Positions 26,080 through 38,268 of a stretch of 60,027 bases of DNA are shown here, piece after piece (position 1 is the stretch's first letter; the number at the start of each line of letters is the position of its first letter). Under the pieces are notes generated by a model. That model made no database searches. It was not told where the DNA came from and saw nothing but the letters and a program-made list of their open reading frames with translations. Where the stretch lies: positions 1-60,027 of the forward strand of contig MCFE01000545.1 of the NCBI GenBank assembly GCA_002104905.1, read 5' to 3'. The DNA is from Basidiobolus meristosporus CBS 931.73 (Eukaryota > Basidiobolomycota > Basidiobolomycetes > Basidiobolales > Basidiobolaceae). The translations under genes were made by a program, and so were the position numbers.

Positions 26080-26297
26080 CCAGGCTTAGTGAGTGGGCGA
26101 ATGTGAGCGGGAGTGTGAATAATAGATATATTGCTTATCAAATTCAATTAAATTCAATCTCTGGTTAACATGCCATCTCCCGCCCACCCAGATGGTTGCT
26201 GGAAAAAAATTCCGCTTGATTTTTTTTTTGGTGTGTATGTGTGCGAGTGACTTGATGGATACGGTCCACTTGGCCTTTTTTACTTCCCAAGCATAAT

Positions 26298-27048
26298 ATG
26301 TTCAAGCGCGTGACCAAGGGTTTAGAGGAAGTAGCGGAATCCTCCGACAGTGAATTAGATAGTTTCTCCGAGGGAGAGGAGCAGGAGAGTGACTTTAACT
26401 CGGAAGAAGAATCCTATCTCAAAAAGGCTCTGGAAGAGGCTGGAATAAGCGAGGAGGAGGACTGGGATGATGACAGTGATGTAGAGAAGACCACCGGACT
26501 GAAAGTAGGAGAGCTCGATAGAGAGGAATCAGACAGCGAAGCCCACAGTGAAAATGGGGACGACGACAGTGATGAATCCGCTAGCGAGGGAGAAGAGGGA
26601 GAAAAGGAAGAGAACGAAGAGAACGAGGACGCAGCTTCTGAAGAGGCGGAGGACGAATACAAGACAGTCTTTGCCTGCGATCTGTGCCCAGAAAAGGTCC
26701 TAAAGGATGAAAAGATGGTCGAATTACACTTAGCAAGCCACGTATGTTCCCAGCGATGCTATTCAAAATGAACGTTTGCTTATATCAATCTACAGGAACA
26801 CAAGAAACGCGAAAGACGCTTGAGACAAGAGCAAAAGTTGAATCGGACCCCAGAGGAAATCGAGAAATTGAAGGCCAAAAATGCCAAGAAGAAGGCCAAG
26901 AGCCTTTCGGCCAAGAAAGAGGTGGGTGGAGACCAGAAATATTCCAGCAAAATCACCAGCAACTAACTGTTCTTTACAGGCTTTGAAGAAGAAGAGAAAA
27001 GCGAAGAAGGAACGCCAGTATCAAAATAAGATGGCCAAGACCCAGTAA
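26298..27048 (+). CDS. Acidic/basic protein with one C2H2-like zinc finger
   Basis: Three exons give about 215 residues. The first half is extremely acidic (Asp/Glu/Ser runs, 26330-26660). It is followed by a single zinc-finger-like motif, CDLCPEKVLKDEKMVELHLA with a terminal SH-EH, and then a very basic, helical tail (HKKRERRLRQEQKL, KAKNAKKKAKSLSAKKE, KKKRKAKKERQYQNK). Introns fall near 26742-26797 and 26922-26978. This acid-finger-base layout is typical of nucleolar ribosome-assembly factors, but I cannot name the family. Confidence 0.7.
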
Positions 27049-27203
27049 ATGGGGACATTCATCTCCACTCCACTTTCTCTCCGTCTATTGATTGTATATT
27101 TCACAGTAGAGTTGTAATAGAAACACGGGATTTTATTCTTCATGTAATGGCAAACCGAGTAAACGAAAAGAATTACACCAGCTCACGCAATCCATTGTTC
27201 GTA

Positions 27204-28025
27204 TTAATTCTGGAAGATGAACTTCTTCAGCTTTTCGTAGGCAACAGCCAAGTCATCATTCACAATGATCTCATCGTGAGAGCCAGGCTGAGCGGCATAG
27301 TCCAACTCGGCACGAGCGGCGTCCAATCTGGCTTGACAGCTCTCTTCGGTCTCGGTGCCACGTCCGCGGAGACGTCTCTCGAGTTCGTCGACAGAGGGTG
27401 GGGCGATAAAGGCGAATCGAGCATTGAGATCGGTGTTTTTCACTGACTTCACACCTTGCTATTGGCAAATCGGATCAGCTGTTAGTTGGTGACGATTGCC
27501 GATTGACTAACTAACACTACACAACCATATCAATGTCCAAGATGCAGATCTTGCCGGAATTAACGACATCTTGAACGGCTTGAATAGAGGTACCTATCGA
27601 GTCGTGATCAGAGTCGAGCCCAATCTGGGACACAATAACGTAGAGGGCATACCATAAAGATTTCCCGAGAATTCAGCCGACTCGATGAACTTGCCAGCTG
27701 CAATCTCCTTTTCCATTACAGAGCGTTCAACAAAGTGATAGCTCTTGCCATTCTCTTCTCCAGCTCGAGGCTTTCGGGTGGTATCTATGTAGCAGGCAAT
27801 CTTTAGCATTGATGCAATCGAGATGGTTGCTATCTGGACCTACGGGAAATGCTGAAGCCAAACTCGTTGGGGAATTCTTGGAAGAGACGGGAGAGCAAGG
27901 TGCTCTTTCCAGTACCCGAGGGTCCGGAGATGACGATGGGGCCTAAAAGAGAGCTTCTTAAGGAGATGTTCAGCGGAACCTCAGACAAGAGGTAACTTAC
28001 GGGAAATCTTAATGGTGTCAGACAT
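27204..28025 (-). CDS. GUK1: Guanylate kinase
   Basis: This enzyme phosphorylates GMP to GDP. The ATG at 28025 opens MSDTIKIS, and after the first intron the P-loop [15 protein letters not shown] follows (27890-27940). Further motifs are the GMP-binding [20 protein letters not shown] (27720-27785), [22 protein letters not shown] and the lid region [13 protein letters not shown]. The C-terminus reads [12 protein letters not shown]. About 195 residues, the usual length, in five exons with short introns. Confidence 0.95.
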
Positions 28026-28079
28026 GCGGAAAGTTGTCTATCAGAAAAAAAGGCATGAATTCACTCTGTTGGTATTTAA

Positions 28080-28290
28080 AAGCTGCTCAAGCTACTCACT
28101 TAAATTTACCAAGTTGCTAAATGGAATAGATTGATGCCTAAAGTATTGACCAAGTTACCAGATGGAATAAACTGTTGACTCGGCCGCTAAGTGTAGCTAA
28201 ACGGAATAAATCGATGACTAGAGTGGGGATCCTAACTTGTAGCTAAATGGAATAAATCAATGACTAGAGTGCTGATCCTAACTTGTAGCG
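28080..28290. repeat. Degenerate tandem repeat, about four units
   Basis: Units of roughly 50-60 bp share AGCTAAATGGAATAAATC(G/A)ATGACTAGAGT. The last two (near 28193 and 28248) are almost identical; the left units are more diverged. They lie between the divergent GUK1 and Chs7 genes and may contain duplicated promoter sites. Confidence 0.75.
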
Positions 28291-28504
28291 CATGTTGCTG
28301 CATCCGTATCTTCAACCATCGATGTTAAGCACAAAACAATATGTCACTGTTCCATCGAATACGCATCGCCCAAACCGAGGCTTGTTTTTCTCTGTTTGAT
28401 TCGCATTGGCCCACCAGGTACAAATACGAAGGAGCCGCAAACACTGGTGCACTGGACCTTTAATCACTTGTTCTTTAACATCATCAATTCTACACACGAC
28501 AAAC

Positions 28505-29715
28505 ATGTTACAGTTTGGCAGGTTCGATGGACTCTGTAATACACTCTCCTTGACCCTATGTCCCCTGGTGGGCCCAACCACAACCCGCGCTGTCCCCATG
28601 TGTTACTCGCGGAATGTTGACATTGGTGGATTCCTGATATTTCAACCTGGTTCGTGTCTATGGACTCGGGATGCGATGCGGAATGCGGAATGCCGATATA
28701 GCTGACCACAATTTACCTTCTTAGGTTCGCTGGCCATGTACGTGGTGACACTAATCATGATTTCCATTATGATCTACAATATCAAAGTCAAGTACACTGC
28801 TGTGGGTTAGTATGGTTCCTCTTGGCTCTGTGGGTCCGTGTAACTGAGCTCCAACGTAGGACGAAAGGAGATGGTTTTGTTCTTCTATTTCTTCACCATG
28901 TCCACCGTATTGGAGATGCTGCTCATTACTGGGATCATACCCACCGGCTCTAACGTGTACAAAGTAATGGTTTATTCTGCTGTTCGTCTGCTGTTCGACA
29001 TCCGCCAGTGTCTTAACGAGCTTGCTAGTATTTTACAGCTGCCCACCTGGGGCTCTTATCGGCAACAGTCTGGTGTCTACTCCTCAATGGATTTGTGGGT
29101 TTCCAGTGGGCGGAAGATGGAACTCCTCTGTCACTCTGGGTACTATTCTATTGGTAAATCAGCTATCATCACAGAGCATCACTGATGTCCCTTTTGAACC
29201 TAGTCTATGCGTCTGTCATCCATGCTGATACTGGGGATCGTGGCATTTGTTTCGTTCGCAACATTCGAGAACCTATTTGGTTTCTTTGACTCCAACAAGC
29301 CACTGATTCTCTGGATCGTGTACTTTTTCTTTAACGGCGCGGCCATGTGCATCTACTTCATCCTCCAGGTCGTATTGGTAGTTAACACGCTGGATGACCT
29401 CTGGCCGCTAGGTAAAAATCTCCATGTGCCACGCCGGATCCTTCGTCCATTAACACATTCTCCGTAGGTGGAGTGATATTTGCTGCATTCTCCTTTGTGG
29501 CAGGACAGGTGATACTGCTCCTGTTTTCGCTGGAAATCTGCGAGTCGACATCCCATTATCTAGACGGTCTGTTCTTGGAGATCTTGTGCAGACTCTTTGC
29601 CATGATGATGATTTACAAATATTGGGATTCGATCACTCGGGATGACTTGGAGTACACTGTCGACTGTAGGTCAGATCAATGGGAGTTGAAGGGGGGAGCA
29701 ACGCCACGTAAATGA
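28505..29715 (+). CDS. CHS7: Chitin synthase export chaperone (Chs7 family)
   Basis: This is an ER membrane protein that lets chitin synthase leave the ER. The start [20 protein letters not shown] is a canonical Chs7 N-terminus. It is followed by [37 protein letters not shown], the exon with [36 protein letters not shown] and the C-terminal [33 protein letters not shown]. Seven membrane segments are expected. About five introns, with the last exon starting near 29467. With the CRH enzyme at 17240 it shows a chitin-based wall. Confidence 0.93.
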
Positions 29716-29902
29716 GTGCCCATTATTATATATTTATAATGTAAAAACCAAAAGTTCCCTTCGAAAGACTCGCCCTCTTTCATGAATATCTGCCATCGCT
29801 CTCATCGAACTACCCTTTCATTTGAACTTACATAAACACTTGATAACATAAATGGAACTAACAACGGGCTTTATGTCGTTGGGCGAATGTACAACTGAGA
29901 TT

Positions 29903-30802
29903 CTATTCTCTACGTAGATTATCTAGACGTGCCTGAAGAACTGCATCATCTGACAGCATTTCGGCCTGGGGCTCGCGCTCGGCAGTAGCCATCCCAGGGT
30001 TCTTGAGTGAAGGAACAGTATCGGATAGCTGGTAGGGGTTTTGAAATGAGCGATGGTTTGGTGGCAGCAAGACAAAATGATGTACATACTGATTGATCGA
30101 AAGAGATTCCGATTTCGTCGAACACTTGGTTAACAATGGCGTCCGTCTCCTCCTCCTCGTCTTCATCCTCCATCGCGTCATCGATGGCATCGCTCATCAT
30201 TTCCTCCTTCATATCCATCATCTCGCTCTCTCGTTCGAACTCCATCATGATATTTTGGATTTGTGGAAGGTTCATTCGTGAGTTCATGGATCTCATCGCC
30301 TTAGGGAGAAACCTTGGTCAGCCATGGAAAAGGGATGCAGCCTAGCCATACGTACCTTGGAGGCTCCTTTCATGGCTTCAGCCATCTGATTGTTCGAGCT
30401 GAGTGTCTATATGCGTACGGATTAGTCACTGCCACGACGCCCAACAAAAAGTTCCGATTCAAGGCCAAACCTGGATTCTTAGCGATACAGCCTGGAGCTG
30501 AGTCTTCATTTGGTAGAACTTCTGGATGTGTTTACGAGTGCGTACAAGATCCCTGGCCATAATTTTACAAGCATTCTGTTGAGAGGATTTCATAAGTTTG
30601 GTGAGTGAGCCCGGGATTGATGGCGCAAACAACCAACCATCTGGCCAGCTTTAGCGTTCTTTTTGATGTCAGCGATTAGTTTCTTTTCTTGTTGCTCCAT
30701 CTTGCCGCGCTCTCTGTCTAGTTCTCGCTGAGCCTTATTTAGAGCGCGTTGATGTTGACGAAGTAATTCGGCGGGGGATTTGCGGCGAAAGAAATTGAAC
30801 AT
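29903..30802 (-). CDS. VPS2: ESCRT-III subunit Vps2/CHMP2
   Basis: This protein acts in multivesicular body sorting and membrane scission and is recycled by Vps4. The ATG at 30802 opens MFNFFRRKSPAELLRQHQRA, a typical Vps2 start. Next come RELDRERGKMEQQEKKLIAD, ARDLVRTRKHIQKFYQMKTQ, MRSMNSRMNLPQIQNIMMEF and an acidic segment, DAMEDEDEEEETDAIVNQV. The C-terminal MIT-interacting motif is LQARLDNLRRE (29906-29940). About 215 residues in six exons. The order of basic N-terminal half, acidic C-terminal half and MIM fits the family fully. Confidence 0.93.
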
Positions 30803-31202
30803 GTTTAAAGTGGGGAAAAGATGTGTGGATGGCGAGTGCTATTGACGTTATGAAGAAGATTACCACACAGAATTGGCACTAAATGGGATATGCTCGATTC
30901 TACGTGTACCCCTAATCGCAGTTGGACTCGATTCCATAGATTTCCGGGATTTCCGAGATTTCCGAGTATTGCTTGTAGCTTGCGGAAATTGGCAGGACCT
31001 TCAAAGCTTAAATTAGTAACATTTATTCTTTTTTCCAGATGGATCGCACATTCACGAGATGTTAGGGCAGCATTCAGTCCATAGATGATTTGTTCATCCC
31101 GTTTGTAGTCTCGTTCCTGGCTTTTTATTGTTTCCCTTCACGACCATTTTTTTCGAAGCTCAGCTCCATAGACTCACCTTGTAATATATTCATAGCTGAA
31201 CC
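30803..31202. other. Shared promoter of VPS2 and YEATS2-like genes
   Basis: The divergent pair is separated by about 400 bp. It contains three neighbouring copies of GATTTCCG(A/G)G (30940-30970), a possible duplicated factor site. No gene is seen. Confidence 0.4.
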
Positions 31203-34200
31203 ATGTCGAGAGAACCCATACCGAACGGTAAGTGGGGATTTTTCGGGGCGTTCCTGGACGAGGAATGTTTATTTATCGTGCGTATTTTGACCATTGGAAC
31301 ATGTAGATCGGAAAACACGAGAGCAGATTGTTCAAGTGATAAAAAACCAATTTGAACTTGAATTATTACTGAAACAACGAGAAATCTTGACGATAGAAGG
31401 AGAGCTAGAACAAGGGGAAAAGTTACTCAAGGATTTACGGGAGGCGATTTCAGGTAGATAATTTACTCCCAGAATCATTTTGTTCTGTAAGTGCGTTCGC
31501 TGAAGCTCGAATCGAATTCGCTAGCCGGGATACAACTTGCGGCTGGAAACCAAACTCGCAATACATCGTCGACGGAATTGGGTGATTCTAGCCCGGTAAC
31601 CAAAGGTGGGAAGGGGAAGAACGCCGCGCGGAAATCTTATGATGCTTTGTATAGTCGTCGGGCCGACGGTACCTTCGTAAAGTAAGTTAGCAACGATGAC
31701 TTCGAAGCACTGTTACTGATAAGGACATTGGAACGTTTAGACTCGCTTGTCCAGAATGTGGTCGAACAAAGTTCTTGAATCAGCAAGGATTCATTAACCA
31801 TTGTAGAATTTCCCATGACTTGGAGTTTTCGTCTCACGAGCAATCGAACTACTTGTGTGGAACTCCGGTGGTATGTTTTGTTCTTGTCAAAGTGATAAAT
31901 GTTTAGTGTACCAGTGCTAAGAATGGACCCTTTCAGGACGAGTCTGAGGTTCCCCTTGATCATCCATGCAGAAGACGAATCGCCACACATTCATTAGCCA
32001 CCATATTTACGAAGGGTGGTGGCCTAGGGTCGATGGAAAGGTATCTACCACATGCATTTGATTTTGTTCACCTGGCCTCTGATGTCATTGATTGTAGGAA
32101 ACTAAATGACGAGATGAAGGACCAACTCTCCACTACATTACATGGAATGCAAAAGGTGACTTCAATCAGCCAAGAATATAACATGGCCAAAATGTAACCA
32201 TTCTTTATTGTAGCCTACGATCAAGGTGTTCGAGGAAGACGTGGATTTGGACAACGAGGAGCCATCGTCCGCTCAGCCCCGCCTATCGTCCAAAGCAGTC
32301 AAAAGCGTACAATCAAAATCCACACCTTTAAGAACCTCCTTCACATCCGCCTCGTCTTCTTCATCCTGTTCATCGTCATCGTCATCCTGCTCATCATCCG
32401 ATTCCGATTCCGACAGCTCGGCATCCTTCAACTTTGGTAAACGGCGAAGGTCCATCCTATCCAAATATCCCAGGAAGAGAGACCAACCGTCAGGAAGCGA
32501 TGGCCCAGAGTTTGGGCATTCGGGGAAATCCTGCAGGAAGCACTATAAAAACTCTTCTCACGGATCCAACAAGCATCCTAAGTATGCAGGCAAAATGCCG
32601 ACCAAATACTTCAGTGGTAAGCGTATGAATGTAAATACTGAGATAAAAGAAGAGAGCGACACTGGCGATGACGAGAAGGAGGAAAGCGCCTCCAACACCA
32701 TCCTACCATCTAGAAAATCCGTAGCACCCACAAACCGTTACACCAATCCACATTTATTCAGTGATGATGCCAATACACTAGATTCCAGTCAAGAAGCTGT
32801 TCATGGAGGTACTATTGCATCCGATCACCTAACCTCGCTATTCCCGACACAGGCTTCATCGACACTCGATCTTCTCCCTGTTGTTTCTGCTCAGGAATCT
32901 GGTCATGTTAATGACATAGATGCCTCGCCTTCGGAGGTGCTTGTCGCTGATGCTTCCTCCATGGATATGAGAATGGCCCAACAACTACAATCATCCGATT
33001 TACCTCAGTCATCAAGTACTACTACCAACGTCCGGGAAGCACTCGAAAGGGAGGAAGCCCAGTCTGATATGGAGCTAGATGTTAGTAATAAGACAGAGTT
33101 GGCTAATCAGTATAGTAGCAATGCGGAGGAAACCGTATCGGGTCCTCTTTCCAATATAATAGAGCAAAATGAATGTGCCACTCCGTCCGACTCGGCTAAG
33201 CTCAATCAAAACTCTCCAAATTGTACCATAGTATCTTCAGAGTCTCAATCACATGACATTCACGGAATGGACCTGGATGAGAGTTCATCCAACGTTCAAA
33301 AAGCCCCGCTGGCTTCAGAATCTAAAGTGGTGCCCGATGACGCTCAACATGGGGGTGGATACGTGCCATCCAGCAGTCGAGTATGCTCCCTAGGTCGATT
33401 GGAATCACCGAATTCCGAATCCGAAACCTTGGATGGTAGCTCATGCCAGACAACGAGAAAAGACTCGGACGTTGATGGTGAAGCGCAAAGTCAAGAAAGC
33501 TTTATTAAAGCCGAACCTTTGGATCATGACAGCAGTAGAGATGCAATTGCCAAATCAACCGCCTTCCTGAAAAGATCCACTTCGATTACTCCAGAATTAT
33601 CGTCTACATCCACCCCCGCAACGGTAGCTCAAATAGAAACATATAGTCCACCAACCAATTTGGGAACGGCCACCATCAACGAAAAAGAGGACAAATCTGT
33701 GAATCTTACAGCTGGTGGAGAAAGTGCAACCCCAAGCTCGATTGTCGCGAACAAAACGTCAATTACCTCGCTTCCTACGTACGACTCATACGCTAGTGGC
33801 CTTCGACAAATACTCTCGGCCACCAACAATCAACATCATGGGTCCCGATTCTACATCAAGAAGCGAGTGATCGTAGGGAATGTCTCCAAATTCATACCGA
33901 CCTCGAGAAGAAAACGTGGCATGGAGCACTATTCACACAAATGGATGGTTTACGTGGAATTCCCAACTCAGGAGAAATCTCAGGACTTTATCAGTAAAGT
34001 TCGAGTCTTTCTCCACCCCAGCTATAAGCCTCACGATGTTGTTGACCTCGAGCAGCCTCCTTTCAGGCTGACCCGCTACGCCTGGGGCGAGTTTCCAATC
34101 AGACTGCAATTGCACTTCTATGACTCCAGAAATAAGCCAGTAGACATTATTCACCAACTGAAGGTTTGTAGAGCTATATATTGACATTTACAACCTCTGA

Positions 34201-35240
34201 CCATTTCCTCATGCTCCATAGCTTGACGATGAGCGTACAGGGCGCCAGGTTCTCGGTGGAGAACGCTTCTTTGATCTTGAATTAGACCGTAATACAGTCT
34301 TCGGTAAAGAGGGCAGGCTAGTCGAGATGGCTACTAGTGGATCAATCATTCAAACTGTCAACGGTTTATGTAAGATTTGTGGAACAAATCATCAAGTTAC
34401 CTCTGATCACCCCAACTACTTGCTCGGACAAGAATGCAAGATCATTTTGGAAGAGATCAACTGCGGAGTGAAAGCATTCTCCAGCCTAACCAGTTCTAGC
34501 GAACTGGGCCGTGAGTTGGGAGATGACTGGGAAGCCGATGTTGATCACGGTACAACTTCGAATTCCGTATTTAACCAGGATCACGTGCGCTAATTAAGGT
34601 TTCAATTGCATAGATGACGAACTTGATATAGATATTGATGACGATTTTTCAACGAGCTCCTTCACGAGCACAGCAAAGGACATAGTAGCGAAAGCCACCC
34701 AAACACCACTATATCAAGAGATCACCCTTGAAAACCCCCACCGGAATGCAAGTGTAGAGCAGAGAAAGGGAACCGAGTGGATTTGGAAAACCGTCAACCA
34801 GCTGAACCTCCCTGGAACCACTCGATTGACCTCCACTCTCAACCGGCAAAGAATGAAGCTTCACTCACATCCTGAAGAGCAACGAGCTCAAATAGGAAAC
34901 CTGTTGTTAGAGGTATGGTATTTACTCGAGCGTCGGCTTGTAGGCCACGTTACTAACCTGAGTGGCTTTAAATTAGATCGGGAAGATCTTTCTTACACGG
35001 TTGACGAAGCGCACTCTCCAAATCCAGGCGGAATTTTCAGCCGAAAACAGCTCCGAGACGGACCATCAGAATCCAATGTATGACCAGGACTACAACCCGG
35101 AGGAGAAATTCGCAAGCTCGTTGAAAGCCAAGAACCCAAAAGACATGCTGACCCCGTTGCATTTGGTGGAGGCGCTCCTAAACCACCCAGAGGAGTACGA
35201 CTTCCTAACCAATGAATACCTGTCAAGCCAGCGCCAGTAG
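31203..35240 (+). CDS. YEATS2-like acyl-lysine reader
   Basis: About 1,170 residues. The start exon MSREPIPN splices to DRKTREQIVQVIKNQFELEL, a coiled coil like the YEATS2 N-terminus. A C2H2-like finger follows (ACPECGRTKFLNQQGFINHC plus RISH, 31745-31815). A long Ser-rich disordered region is in the exon 32216-34164. The YEATS domain lies at about 33855-34300: VIVGNVSKFIPTSRRKRGME, HKWMVYVEFPTQ, FLHPSYKPHDVV, FRLTRYAWGEFPIRLQLHFY. The C-terminal exons end with LTPLHLVEALLNHPEEYDFL. YEATS2 reads acylated histone H3 as part of the ATAC acetyltransferase complex in animals; the fungal complex is an inference. Confidence 0.85.
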
Positions 35241-36405
35241 AGACGACGCCAAGGATACGTTAACGTTGATGGTGGTGTAGCTTCTGTATATTTTGATTTA
35301 ATGTTTCAGACCACCGTTTCCAGTTGACCAAATTGGGGAGCTCCATAAATTAGTTTAATAGCGTTTGCTAACAAATATTTTACCTGGCTGTTGTACCCTC
35401 CGATTGGCCTCCTGACGACTTACAACAGCGAGGATTGGGAAAAGTGGATAATTTCCACCGCACGCACGTGAGCCACTCAGTAACTCCGCGTGTAAAATGG
35501 GCCACGAAAGAATCGGAGGTGGCTGGATGACTTCGTGTCATCCGATTGGAGGGAATTCAACCGAGAATCCAAAATGAATAAATTGTAGGTAAAGTAAAAG
35601 TGCCGCATCGACATTCGCAAAGCCATGTTCATACAAGAGGGTGGCAATGGTTAAGACATCCGAAGAGGATGGGCACAACGGATCTTGGGTGAGATAGGGG
35701 CTGATGACCCGAAATCACATTCCCTGGCCGTTCTGTCAAACTTGACAGGAGGTTCCACAGCCTTACCCTCACCCTAACCCTAAGCACCATTGCTTAGGTG
35801 CGTCTGCTTGTATAGCCATAGCCACCTCTACAGATTACGTATATGTGAGAAAATATGTTATGCAGCCCATAAATGGGACTAGATTAGGCATGGTGTTTCA
35901 TCATCTTCCCACAAAGCGGTAATATTTCGAGGTAAACGTCCATGATTTCGACCCCCGAAATGAGTCATTCTCCTGGTGGCCCCCCGAAGTGGATATTATT
36001 CCAGTATGGTAGACAGGGTTGGGGAAAGGGGAGATATCTAGGAAAAGTGGGGGAGGGGAGGTCGGATTTTCAAGAGGTCAGGAGGAATGGCTTGATGATC
36101 AATTCTTCCCCATACTTTTCCACGGAATCGCACCGAAGCGCCCCAATATGTATCCCAAATCGCTCCGGTAATGCGATATTTCTCCAAGTAGCTGTAGCGA
36201 TTGTTTAACTCGAGGAAGGAAATTAACCTGTCAACCGCACCCTGATTCCGTATTAAGCAAATGTTGGGACCAATCGTAATGACGATTCATGGTTGTGTGA
36301 AGCCTGTCAATTTAACCCATCCGTCATACGTCGGGTCCATAAAACCGTACACACTGTACATTTTTCTTGTTGTCCTTTGTTCCCAACTTCCATACCTTAT
36401 TCACA
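35241..36405. other. Intergenic region with a short interstitial telomere-like tract
   Basis: No convincing gene lies in this 1.16-kb gap upstream of KGD2. CCCTCACCCTAACCCTAAG at about 35765-35783 holds two and a half CCCTAA units. G-rich sequence (36010-36080) lies downstream. The last part, up to 36405, should carry the KGD2 promoter. Confidence 0.5.
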
Positions 36406-37970
36406 ATGCTTTCTTCCACTCTCAAGAGGGCTCCCAAATGCATTTCTACTGTCTCCAAGGTTCGTGCTAGCAGCACCTCCTTGAGCGCCTTCTCCACCTA
36501 TGCCCTCAGAGCTGTGAAAGGTGCTGCTCGTCAGGCCCAACCCCAAATGTCGGCACCCGTATTTTTGGCTGCCTCCAAGCACCTCCAGTGCGTTTTTCCT
36601 GCGTTGGTCATCTACACGTCCCTTTTGCTAACCTTTCCTCTCTTTTCAGAAACGAGCGTAGCCCCTTCCGTTTCCAAAGCAGATCTTATGGTAAAGTCCC
36701 TTCCCCAGCGACCGTTTTTGGCCGACGGTGTTTCTAACCGGGACCGAATTTTTTTTTCTACAGCCGACCAAGTCGTCAAGGTCCCTTCCTTGGCCGAATC
36801 CATCACCGAGGGTACTTTGAAAACCTGGATCAAGAGTAAGTGCAACAAGTTGGCCCCGTTGGTTGTGATCACCTTGCTTACCACCGTTGAATAATAATAG
36901 AGGTTGGCGATTTCGTCCACCAGGATGAGGAGGTCGCTTCCATCGAGACTGACAAGGTCGATATTGCCGTCAACTCCCCAGTGTCCGGTACCATTCTTGA
37001 AGTTTTCGCTCAAGAGGAAGATAACATTGAAGTAGGAGCCGATTTGTTCAAGATTGAGCTTGGTGATGCCCCCGCTGAGGGTGCTGCCAAGCCTGAGGCT
37101 CCCAAGGAAGAACCAAAGAAAACTGAGCCCAAGAAGGAAACTCCCCCACCTCAAGCAGAGAAGCCCAAGGCCGCCGAGCCTACGCCTCAAGCTCCTAAGC
37201 CATCCCAGCCCCAACAATCCTCCATTCCACCCGCCGCCACCTCTGGCAACCCTCAAGAGCAATTGGGCGCCCGTGAAGAGCGTAGAGTGAAGATGAGCAG
37301 AATGCGCCTCAGAATCTCCGAGCGTCTCAAGGAGTCCCAAAACGTTGCTGCTTCGTTGACCACCTTCAATGAGATCGACATGAGCAACTTGATGAACATG
37401 CGTAGCCAATACAAGGACGCCGTCTTGAAGCAACATGGCATCAAGCTCGGATTCATGTCCGCCTTCGTCAAGGCTACCACCCAAGCCCTTCAAGCTGTTC
37501 CTGCCGTCAACGCCATCATCGAAGGAAACGACATCGTCTATAGAGATTACTGCGATGTTAGTGTTGCTGTTGCCACCCCCAAGGGTCTCGTTACCCCTGT
37601 CCTCAGAAACGCCGACAAGATGAGCTTCATTGATGTCGAGAAGACCATCTTTGAATTGGGCCAAAAGGCACGTGACAACAAGATCACCATCGAGGACATG
37701 GCCGGTGGTACCTTCACCATCTCCAATGGCGGTGTCTTCGGTTCTTTGATGGGCACCCCCATCATCAACATGCCCCAAGCCGCTATCCTCGGTATGCATG
37801 CCATCAAGGAGAGAGCAGTCGTTGTGAACGGCAAGGTGGAAAGCCGCCCCATGATGTATGTTGCCCTTACCTACGACCATCGTATCATTGATGGCCGCGA
37901 GGCGGTGACATTCTTGGTCAAGTTGAAGGAAGCTGTCGAGGATCCTAGAAGATTGTTGCTCAACGTTTAA
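36406..37970 (+). CDS. KGD2: Dihydrolipoamide succinyltransferase (E2 of 2-oxoglutarate dehydrogenase)
   Basis: This is the mitochondrial TCA-cycle enzyme core. The start [20 protein letters not shown] is a presequence. After small exons (RFQSRSY then [20 protein letters not shown]) the lipoyl domain carries ETDKVDIAV with the modified Lys (near 36945-36965). A Pro/Lys/Glu-rich linker follows, and no peripheral-subunit-binding domain is visible, as usual for this E2. The catalytic domain (37270-37970) has [45 protein letters not shown] and the active-site [12 protein letters not shown]. Codon use is strongly biased toward C-ending codons, unlike its neighbours, consistent with high expression. 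Three introns precede the main exon. Confidence 0.97.
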
Positions 37971-38268
37971 ATGGCTCGCACGCAAAACACTTGTTCTTTA
38001 AAGAAGACAGCCTTTGTAATATTTCTTTTCAGTACTCATAAACATTAATTCGTAAAATAAAGCATGTTCCCAACCTTCTGGAGAGTCAATCAGCATCTTA
38101 CCTTAACTAGTCGGTTGTAGTAACCTAGCCCTAAGCCTTAAACCCTGAATTTGATTGAGATCTGGACGGCCCAGGTGATACGAAAGGTATCTGCCCGCAG
38201 CTAATAATAGTAGCCAATACTGGACCTTCCCTGGCATTTAGTCATGTGGATCTTAATATACGCCTCCG
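37971..38268. other. Intergenic, KGD2 3' region
   Basis: AATAAAGC at about 38056 may be the KGD2 polyadenylation signal. CTAACCCTAAGCC-like sequence near 38120-38145 resembles a telomeric C-strand unit. No gene is seen. Confidence 0.4.

Noticed and set aside
26414-26662. Serine-rich minus-strand frame
   Set aside because: It is the complement of the Asp/Glu-rich exon of the zinc-finger gene.
35942-36208. 88-residue plus-strand frame before KGD2
   Set aside because: Low complexity from G-rich sequence, with no motif, homologue or splice support.
36612-37985. 457-residue antisense frame over KGD2
   Set aside because: It is a shadow created by the strong C-ending codon bias of KGD2 and has no motifs or splicing support.
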